A stretch of 64,000 nt of DNA from Candidatus Altimarinota bacterium. GTDB taxonomy: Bacteria; Patescibacteriota; Gracilibacteria; BD1-5; UBA6164. Below are positions 57,285 to 64,000 of this stretch, piece by piece. A program made the translations under genes and the position numbers. The notes beneath the pieces were generated by a model, which was not told the DNA's origin, searched no databases, and saw nothing but the letters and a program-made list of their open reading frames with translations. Every line of letters starts with the position of its first letter. Position 1 is the stretch's first letter. The stretch spans positions 1 to 64,000 of the forward strand of contig JAHDCR010000001.1 of assembly GCA_020629795.1 (NCBI GenBank), read 5' to 3'.

Positions 57285-57311
57285 AGTATAAAAAGATTTG
57301 AGAAAAAGCAA
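57285..57311 (-). promoter_or_regulatory. Putative promoter of the precursor gene
   Basis: Minus strand: TTGCTT (57311-57306), 15-base spacer, TATACT (57290-57285), 25 bases before the ATG, in the 81-base gap after hxsB. A separate promoter would allow much more precursor than enzyme. Confidence 0.45.
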
Positions 57312-57340
57312 AAAAGCCATATTTACAAGAAGCTATATTG

Positions 57341-58786
57341 TTATCTCCCTATCCAAGACATTAAAATTTTAGCATCATCAGGGTTTTGGAGTTTTTCAAA
57401 AATAGTATCGAGTATAGCAATTTGAAGTTTCATTTTATCATCCTTTACGAGAGGAACATACAGACTCCCACTCATTTTATAGTTATGAATTATATCAACT
57501 CATAAATACGGTTTATAAACATGGTCATTATAGCCTGGTAAACCATCCAAGGTACTTGCCTGAACTGCTATTTTTAAAATTTCACTATTCATCATATTTT
57601 TATAGGTTTCAGATCAAGATTGTGTTACTTCTGCCATAAAAAAAGTATCATCTCACATTCTACCAAGCATCCTAGATTCATCACTTGCATAAATTTTTCC
57701 ATCAAAATTATATGCTACTCATCAAATAGCTATACCACTAGGACTCCTAATATCCATAAAAGAAGGGTCCATAGCATTGAATATTTTTTGCAGATATATC
57801 GAAGTTATATTTTCTTTAAATGGTGTTCATTTTTTATTTAGTTCTAAAATATAATCCAAAGATTCCTTATAAAAATTTTCCCAGTCATCAGGATCATAAG
57901 CCAAAGTTTCCATATCACTCGCAGCAAAACCGTATGGATTCAACCATCTTAAAAATATCCCATCAAGTCACAGATTGATGTAACTATCTATTATTTCTTT
58001 GTATCTTGGTAATGTCTGCTTAGTAACCGTTAATAAAGCTCATATTTTTCATAATCATCTTTTTTGTTTTTCTTCATCAACTCTCTTTAACCAATAGGTC
58101 ACTGTATCAAAACTATCACCTTGGAAACCAGTTCTGTTAGCATTATGCGATATTTTATCTCCATCTAAACTACTACAAATATCTACATTATTATCAAACA
58201 GCCACTTCAATTTTTCTTCCGTCATTAAAGTGAGATTTGAAACTAGTGAAAATCTTAAATCTTTTTGTAAATGCATAGCTCTACTTGAAGCATATTCAAC
58301 AATATACTGGACTACTTCATAATTTACTAAAGCCTCTCCTCACTGAAACTCAATTGTAAGACTTGGAGAATTTGTATACATGATAGCATCCACTACTTTT
58401 TTTGCTGTTTCCTTTGTCATATCAAATTCCTTCGCTGTCATTGGTGCCACTGCAGCGTGGCAATATCTGCATTTGTGATTACAACGGAGTGTTACTACAA
58501 TCATATGAAGAGTAGGGCCTACTCAAACAAAGTGATTTTTCTGAGCTACACTTCATGTCATTTTTTCAAGATAGTTTGATTTTTTAATAAATCCCTTTGA
58601 AATGAGTTCATTATAAGAATCTAGCTCAGTATGATTTCCGGAAATAAAATTATGAAAATCACTCATACTTAAAAAATGAAATTTTCAAGCATCATTTGTG
58701 ATTAGGTATTTTTCTGCATTAAATTTCTTAAAACGAAAATATCATAAATCAGAATGTGGTGTAATTTTAGTAGTATCTATATGCAT
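57341..58786 (-). CDS. hxsB: HxsB-like radical SAM maturase (His-Xaa-Ser system)
   Basis: 481 residues. N-terminal part GYFRFKKFNAEKYLITNDAG then FHFLSMSDFHNF matches the recognition-type region of HxsB; the radical SAM cluster is C102-N-H-K-C106-R-Y-C109 (VVTLRCNHKCRYCHA); LTIEFQGGEALVNYEVV is the GGE region; SSLDGDKISHNANRTGFQGD is the HxsB-type S-L-D-G-x-x-x-x-H-N-x-N-R segment. HxsB with a partner modifies the H-x-S repeats of HxsA; the chemistry was not known to me as established. It lies 3 bases after the small HxsD-like gene and 81 bases before the precursor. Confidence 0.82.
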
Positions 58787-58789
58787 AAA

Positions 58790-58975
58790 TTAAAGTGAAA
58801 GAACGTAATTCATAAACTCCCCGAACACTTCTTGAATCTCCTCCTCAGATCCTCATGAGATGGATAATAATTCAGAATTATATGTAATATCTGAAACATC
58901 AGAAAAGTCAGCTATTGCTTGCTGTATTTTGGCTAGTTGATATATCTGTGATGATACTTTAAATTCTAGTGTCAT
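58790..58975 (-). CDS. Small HxsD-like protein, 61 residues
   Basis: Strand-helix-strand-strand-helix layout: LEFKVSSQIYQLAKIQQAIA, DFSDVSDITYN, LLSISGGS, then EVFGEFMNYVLSL. The last part matches the F-x-N-x-x-L region of HxsD, and the first the hydrophobic strand plus helix of the same family, without its C-terminal half. One TGA codon. It lies between hxsD and hxsB with gaps of 4 and 3 bases, so it is a second HxsD-like partner, probably in the same complex. Confidence 0.6.
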
Positions 58976-58979
58976 AGTT

Positions 58980-59540
58980 TTATTTCTTTTTAAACATATT
59001 TTTCAAACTCGATACAGAATCTCTACTCACTGTAATACTTGGTTTTTCAACTTCAGAACTTACCTCATCATCGATTTCCTTGAGTATTTTCTCTATTTCA
59101 TCTTCATCTATATTTACTTCAGGATCGCTTTCAATTTCTTTTAAAATTTCATCAATATCTTTATCAAAATCAATCTCATTTTGAAGTGAAACATCTGTAT
59201 CCAGAGAAACAAAGTTTTTCATATCTATCGGCCCATTTATAGCCTTAGTTACAATTGTTTCACGTATTACTTTATTATCTTTTTCTAAAGCATCTCTCAG
59301 ATAAACATCTAAAAGCTCATCTGAAAATTCTCAAATGACAATTTTAGGATCAGTATCTATATCTTGCTTTTTAGTGAATTCTAAAATAACATTTTGATTT
59401 TCATCAAATCTAAAAAAGAAATATCATTTATCTAAAAAATTATATGCTGCTTTGAGGACTATATCCTTTGGGAAAATTTTAGTATCAATTAACAGTTCGA
59501 ACTTATTTCAAGTGACTATCTCATGTAGAAACTTACTCAT
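58980..59540 (-). CDS. hxsD: HxsD-like protein with acidic C-terminal extension
   Basis: 186 residues. Residues 1-110: FELLIDTKIFPKDIVLKAAY, DKGYFFFRFDENQNVILEFT, then GEFSDELLDVYLRDALEKDN and VIRETIVTKA, the HxsD layout including its LLNDYxLRE-type motif (here LLDVYLRD). Residues ~115-186 are an extra Asp/Glu-rich tail with repeats of (I/E)xEIEKILKEIDD type, ending in a basic SLKNMFKKK. HxsD is a small partner protein in His-Xaa-Ser clusters; its molecular role is not settled. First gene of the maturation operon. Confidence 0.7.
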
Positions 59541-59574
59541 AAATGTATTGAATAATATAGTATTTTTCAAACCA

Positions 59575-59601
59575 AGTATACTTTTTTTTCGTTTTAAACA
59601 A
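59575..59601 (-). promoter_or_regulatory. Putative promoter of the hxsD-hxsB operon
   Basis: Minus strand: TTGTTT (59601-59596), 15-base spacer, TATACT (59580-59575), about 35 bases before the hxsD ATG. The same short spacer and -10 box occur before the precursor. Confidence 0.4.
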
Positions 59602-59623
59602 GTATTTTTACTATCTTAATATC

Positions 59624-59650
59624 TTGAAAATAACTACTTTCTTATATAAT
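59624..59650 (+). promoter_or_regulatory. Putative promoter of the pyrophosphatase operon
   Basis: TTGAAA (59624-59629), 15-base spacer and TATAAT (59645-59650), 32 bases before the ATG; alternatively TAATAA with a 17-base spacer. Confidence 0.5.
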
Positions 59651-59681
59651 AAAAAGGCTAAATTATACTTTACCTAACAAA

Positions 59682-60614
59682 ATGAACAAAATACAAGTTA
59701 TAGGTCATAAAAATCCTGACACAGATTGTACTCTTTCAGCAATTATTATGGCTGACTTTCTCACAAAAAAATGATACACAGCTACTGCATATATCCAATG
59801 AGAACTCAATAAAGAAACACAGTATCTTTTAGAAACTTACAACATTTCAAAACCAGAGATTAAAACAGAGCTTGATACAGGTAATGAAGTTTGTTTGGTT
59901 GATCATAACGAGCCATCTCAAGCTCCAGATAACCTTACAGATTTAAATATTACATGGCTTATTGATCATCATAAAATCCAATTTGAGAGTGCTAAGCCTC
60001 TAAAAATACGTATAGAACCTCTTTGTTCTACTGCTTCAATACTTTATAAAATGTATATAGCAGAATGATACGAAATATCTTCAGAAATTGCTACTATGAT
60101 GCTTGCTTGTATTATGTCGGATTCACTGCTATGGAAATCACCAACTACAACACAAGAAGACAAAGCTATAGCTAGTGAATTACAAAAAATAGCTAATATC
60201 TCAGACTTAGAATCATTTGCAATGCCTATGTTTGAAGCAAAATCTGATTTGTGAGATATGCCTGTAAAGGATCTCATACAATATGATTATAAAAACTTTG
60301 AGTTTGGAGAGAAAAAAATTTGAGTAGGGACTCTTGAAACTACAAATCCGTGATACGGTCTAGGTAGAAAAGATGAGATTTTGATTTGAATGCAGGATCT
60401 TAAACAGGAACAAAATCTTGATTTTATAATGCTCTCAATAGTTGATATACTTTGAGAAATTAATACTAGCATCACTCTTGATGGAAATGACAGCGAAATA
60501 ATATCTAAGGTGTTTCAATCTCCTGTAGAAAATAATCTCTCAAATCTCTGAGCAAGACTTTCTAGAAAGAAGCAAATTATCCCTGATCTTACTGAGTATT
60601 TTAACTCACTCTAA
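59682..60614 (+). CDS. ppaC: Manganese-dependent inorganic pyrophosphatase (family II, DHH)
   Basis: 310 residues. Motifs GHKNPDTDCT, LVDHNEPSQ, LIDHHKIQ and RIEPLCSTASI form the metal site of the DHH phosphoesterase domain; the C-terminal domain carries the SRKKQ substrate motif (RLSRKKQIIPDL). It hydrolyses pyrophosphate to phosphate, pulling biosynthetic reactions forward. Length is normal for family II. The stop overlaps the next start (TAATG). Confidence 0.96.
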
Positions 60615-61111
60615 TGAATACCATTTGATGTATCATCTGACGCTTTCAACCACTTCATAAGGGCCATGAACTCCTAATTCAAGCGTCTGAAAATGAGAAT
60701 GACTCCACTATTATTTTTATAGGTTCATCCGAGTCAGAGAATGTATCTAACCCGTATAATTTTCAAACAAGAAAAAAAATAATAAGGGCTAATTTTATTA
60801 ACACAAACATTAGTATTATTGCTCTTCCCGATTTTAAGACAGATCAAGCTTGGTTAGAACATATACTAAAAAAAATACCTGAAGATATTTCAAGACTTAA
60901 CATTTATTGTGGTGATAAAGATAATGATTCTGCGATTATTAGCATTCAAAGCCTAGAGCATACTATCCCCTTTTCAATAAGTATTACGGAAATACCAAGA
61001 AGCATTATACCCGTTTCAGCGACACAAATTCGAACAGCTATAAAAGACAATAATACAAAATTTTTAAATTTATATCTCACAGAAGAAACTATTAAGATAG
61101 TAAAAAAATAG
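60614..61111 (+). CDS. Nicotinamide/nicotinate mononucleotide adenylyltransferase-like protein
   Basis: 165 residues of the HIGH nucleotidyltransferase fold: GRFQPLHKGHELLIQ contains the family's G-R-F-x-P-x-H-x-G-H, and near the end VSATQIRTAI is the I-S-x-T-x-I-R motif; NPYNFQTRKKIIRA is the substrate-side segment of NadM-like enzymes. It joins NMN or NaMN with ATP to make NAD precursor and releases pyrophosphate, which the overlapping upstream ppaC gene's product removes. I do not assign NadM or NadD finally. Confidence 0.88.
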
Positions 61112-61119
61112 GCTAAAAT

Positions 61120-61147
61120 TTGCTATTTTAAAGCCTTAAAATATAAT
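61120..61147 (+). promoter_or_regulatory. Promoter of frr
   Basis: TTGCTA (61120-61125), 16-base spacer, TATAAT (61142-61147), 33 bases before the start codon. Confidence 0.55.
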
Positions 61148-61179
61148 AACAATATAATTACTCATTTAAAATAAAATAT

Positions 61180-61725
61180 ATGATAGAGCAAGCACAAACT
61201 CAATTAAATAAAGCCTTACACCATCTAGAAAGCGAATTTGGAAAACTACAAATGGGCCGAGCAAATCCAGCGCTTGTAGAGGACATTATGATAGAACAGT
61301 ACGGGAGTATGCAGCCAATTAAAAACTCTGCTTCCATTTGAGTGATGGACCCTCAAACACTTTCTATTTCTCCATGGGACAAAGAACTAGTTGGAGTGAT
61401 TACAAAAGCTATCATTGCTGCAAATATCGGACTCAACCCTCAATCAGGAGCTGAAAGTATCCTTATCAAAGTACCACAAATGACTGAGGAACGAAGAAAA
61501 GATATGGCAAAAATCGTAAAAAAATATGGTGAAGATGCGAAAGTTTCAATTAGGAATATAAGATGAGATGTTCATAAACAAATAGCAAAACAAAAAACTG
61601 AAAAAGAAATTTCAGAAGACGAGGCTAAAGACCTAGAAACGCAGCTACAAAAATTTGTAGATGCCGCAAACAAAAAGATTGATGAAGCAACAAAACAAAA
61701 AGAAGCTGATGTTATGAAGGTGTAG
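61180..61725 (+). CDS. frr: Ribosome recycling factor
   Basis: 181 residues. [20 protein letters not shown] corresponds to the conserved RTGRA-like segment, then [40 protein letters not shown] and [23 protein letters not shown] with EF-G splits ribosomes after termination; in this organism only TAA and TAG end proteins. Normal length. Confidence 0.97.
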
Positions 61726-61750
61726 TACATTATCTCAAGGAGAAAAACTT

Positions 61751-61778
61751 TTGTTTTTTAGGAAAAACTTTATATAAT
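61751..61778 (+). promoter_or_regulatory. Promoter of rpmG
   Basis: TTGTTT (61751-61756), 16-base spacer, TATAAT (61773-61778), 39 bases before the start codon. Confidence 0.55.
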
Positions 61779-61816
61779 CCTCGCGATTAAAAACTATTAT
61801 TATTTATACAACTGTT

Positions 61817-61999
61817 ATGGCTAAAGGAAAAAGAACATATGTAGCATACTACTCTACAGAAACTGGAAACATGGTTCACACAACTAATATCCAAAAAAAG
61901 AACTTTGAAGCTGGTAAAAAAGGACCAGAACTTAGAAAATACAACAAAGTTACAAGAAAACACGAAACTCTTAGAATGAAAGAAATCAAAAAAGGATAA
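61817..61999 (+). CDS. rpmG: 50S ribosomal protein L33
   Basis: 60 residues, starting MAKGKRTYVAYYSTETGNMV, then HTTNIQKKNF and ELRKYNKVTRKHETLRMKE, the L33 pattern T-E-T-G-N...K-Y-x-P-x-x-R-K-H. The zinc cysteines are absent, so it is the C-minus type, possibly reflecting low zinc demand. No TGA codon. Followed by a strong terminator. Confidence 0.95.
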   Translation: MAKGKRTYVAYYSTETGNMVHTTNIQKKNFEAGKKGPELRKYNKVTRKHETLRMKEIKKG

Positions 62000-62011
62000 T
62001 TTTTCGTTAAT

Positions 62012-62050
62012 AATAAAAAAACTCTCAGAATATTCTGAGAGTTTTTTATT
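62012..62050. terminator. Bidirectional terminator between rpmG and the pilin-like gene
   Basis: AATAAAAAAACTCTCAGAA pairs with TTCTGAGAGTTTTTTATT around a two-base centre; the stem overlaps the stop codon of the convergent pilin-like gene. Confidence 0.9.
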
Positions 62051-63344
62051 ATCGAACATATATCCAAGAATCATAATGCCAATTCACATCATATCAGCTA
62101 TCTCCTGATTCAATTCACCAAGCTCTTGAATCGTATCTAGTTCATGAAGAATTTCAATCAACTTGTCTAAATGCAATAATATAGATTCCATCATGAGGTG
62201 TCGGTCTCAAGCCCCAAAATCCTTCATTACATTGAGAGTTCGTACTGTAAATATATTCAGAACTTATTGAAGTTTTATAATAAAACTCTCCAGAACTACC
62301 TAATAATTGATTTCATGAACAACCAGGCATAAGTGGTCACATAAAAAATCCATCTGCATCCCTACTATACTTAAATTGTAAATATCTATTTTGATTATTT
62401 GCGGTGATAATATCTGGAGTATCATATGTCACAATCATTTCTGTATGATTAAAATCTTTCATATTTAAACTATATAATTTATCTGTATCTATTCTTGATG
62501 AATTATATATTCAAGTTACCGAATTAAAGTAAATATCTTTTCATTCAGTATCGTTATCAATGTGAGCCACAAAAGTCCAACCTCAACCATCTGTAGTCAT
62601 ATCACAATAAACTTCTAACTGTTTATCACCGTTTAAATTAATTTTATAAATACCATCATCTGCTGATCCTAATGAGTTTAAAATATTTTTACAAGTTAAA
62701 TTAGGAACCATTCAAATAAGCTCACTACCTGAGCCTGTAGTTATACTTGCATTTGAAGCAAATGATACCAGTAAATCATTAGTAGATAAAATATCATAAG
62801 TGCCTTCTTTTATTTCCTGTAGTGGTATTCGAGTATCTTCTTCAATTAGCACTCATAGTTCAGCTCCTACCACATAAGGATTTAAACTTGAGTAATCGAT
62901 TGTTTCATCAGCATTTACTTTTGGGTTCAGTGTAATTAAATCCCTCGAATTATTTTCTTCAAAAAATCAAAGTAGTTGAGCATATTTTCTATCTTCTGAC
63001 ATAAAATATGTATATGGTTGATTATTCTTTGGATCCATTCCCCCATCAGAGAATTTTATAGTATTAAGGACACCTTCATCAGCATATCACTGGCCTCATA
63101 CTGGATTTACACCCGATACAATACTAATAGCTTTTTCAGGAAATGGGAGCCTAGATCGAGTTGAGTAAAGAGAGAGAGCTTTATGAATTCACGACATCTG
63201 TTGTATTCTACTACTATCTCTAACTCCTTTCAAATAATCTGTGTATGCTACAAATCATAATGTTGAGAGTATCGCTAATATTGATAATACAACTATTAGT
63301 TCAACAAGAGTAAAAGCTTTTCATTTATTATTTTTCATATTCAT
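62049..63344 (-). CDS. Type IV pilin-like protein with fibrinogen-like domain
   Basis: 431 residues. N-terminus MNMKNNKGKAFTLVELIVVL: prepilin cleavage site after a TGA-encoded Gly-Lys and Glu5. A pilin head is followed at about residue 225 by CKNILNSLGSADDGIYKINL and VYCDMTTDGGGWTFVAHIDN, the fibrinogen-like YCDMxTxGGGWT motif, and ends WIYVR. Two ATGs (63344, 63338) are possible starts. It continues an operon with the pilin-like gene that runs off the window. Confidence 0.85.
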
Positions 63345-63346
63345 TA

Positions 63347-64000
63347 TTATCTAACGTAAAACCAAACACTATGACCAAATCATTGGGATCCTAATCCAGT
63401 TGGATCCCAAGCTTGTGGTCTCCATTCAGTTCCAAAAGTTGATCAACCAGAATCTCTCGTCCTAAGCAAATATGTTCATCCTGGATTATAAACCTTTGGT
63501 CGTAACCACCATCAGTTTGAGTCACAACTTCAAACATTACTCCATATAGGTTCTGATCATAAATACATTTGATGAAAAAAACCATCTGACTTTCAAAAAT
63601 TATCACTACAATTCATTAAATCATCTGTGTGAAACATTTCTGCATCTAATCAATACCTCAGGAGTAAAAAACGATCATTTTCATTTGCAATAACAGGATC
63701 ACTTGTATCTATTAGTGCCATCATCTCCTCATGTCATAATCAGTCCATAGCAATAAAATATTCTTCTCATGAGTCTGTTCTATTTGAGTCATATACTCAT
63801 GTTCAGGTTTTAAATCGTATCTCCGACGTTCTAGTGCTACCATCAATAAATCAAGCAAAAGTCCATCATCACCCCTCTGTTTCCATGTCACAGTATACTT
63901 GAGTTTTTGTAGATCCAGCTAACGATATTACATATTTTCAGTTTCATTTAGAGTTTCCTAATTCAAGAATTCTTTCACAAGAAATATCTGGTATAATCAA
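63347..64000 (-). CDS. Pilin-like / fibrinogen-like domain protein (5' end outside window)
   Basis: The C-terminal 217 residues are visible. They start in a fibrinogen-like unit (PDISCERILELGNSKGNGKY), contain TQVYCDMETEGGGWTFAGF and end FGHSVWFYVR, parallel to the end of the neighbouring protein (SWIYVR). The N-terminus with the expected prepilin signal is beyond position 64000. The stop is 2 bases before the start of the next pilin-like gene, so they are one operon of at least two paralogs. Confidence 0.8.

Noticed and set aside
45195-59540. Island as a recent mobile element or prophage
   Set aside because: No integrase, transposase, terminal repeats or tRNA target seen, and the genes use TGA for Gly as freely as the rest, so any transfer is old or from a code 25 relative.

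Overview
The window comes from a bacterium that reads UGA as glycine (genetic code 25), the code of the candidate phyla Gracilibacteria (BD1-5) and Absconditabacteria (SR1). Nearly every real gene is crossed by in-frame TGA codons, and TGA often sits at glycines that are invariant in well-known families: the CxxCxG repeat of DnaJ, the GGE motif of radical SAM enzymes, the GxGD motif of an A24-like peptidase, SGGxDS of an asparagine synthase. Stops are TAA, less often TAG. A tRNA gene at 28328-28406 (minus) has anticodon UCA and glycine identity elements (C2-G71, U73, C35), so the decoder of the reassigned codon is itself in the window. The DNA is AT-rich, genes are packed into short operons closed by strong, often bidirectional hairpin terminators, and most start codons have no recognisable Shine-Dalgarno sequence. 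No stretch longer than 300 bases is without a gene. I cannot separate the two phyla from this sequence alone.

Layout: 1-10 kb holds a cut-off ABC exporter, DnaJ, a 5'-truncated PriA, the DNA polymerase beta clamp, a DUF2157/GDYXXLXY membrane pair, the GTPase EngB and the rRNA methyltransferase RsmE. 10-28 kb is rich in envelope proteins: a secreted transglutaminase-like protein, an operon of a CHASE2 nucleotide cyclase with two exported proteins, a 1453-residue FecR-containing lipoprotein, a Thr-Asp repeat lipoprotein, and a subtilase / ECF sigma factor / DUF5667 module. 28-42 kb carries tRNA-Gly(UCA), RsmF-like, MtaB, LspA, AMMECR1, two large pilin-like proteins with fibrinogen-like segments, YraN, DnaG and RpoD. 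42-45 kb is a second giant exported protein. 59.7-64 kb returns to housekeeping genes (Mn pyrophosphatase, NMN adenylyltransferase-like protein, ribosome recycling factor, L33) and two more pilin-like proteins.

The most interesting part is 45195-59540, about 14 kb, lying between the exported protein next to rpoD and the pyrophosphatase operon. It looks like a peptide-modification (RiPP-type) island related to the His-Xaa-Ser (Hxs) system. It has a 130-residue precursor-like peptide in which all nine histidines lie in H-x-S or H-x-N motifs and which ends in Trp-Cys; an HxsB-like radical SAM maturase; two HxsD-like small proteins; a divergent radical SAM/SPASM protein; a protein with two complete radical SAM domains in tandem; a short cysteine-motif radical SAM-like protein; two Fe(II)/2-oxoglutarate oxygenases; an asparagine-synthase-like protein; a TPR protein; a HExxH peptide-modification-type protein; and a polytopic A24-like aspartyl peptidase. 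The precursor contains seven TGA codons, so standard-code gene calling would miss it. My reading is that the precursor is modified in the cytoplasm by the radical SAM and oxygenase enzymes and then cleaved or exported; this combination of enzymes is, as far as I know, not a described system.
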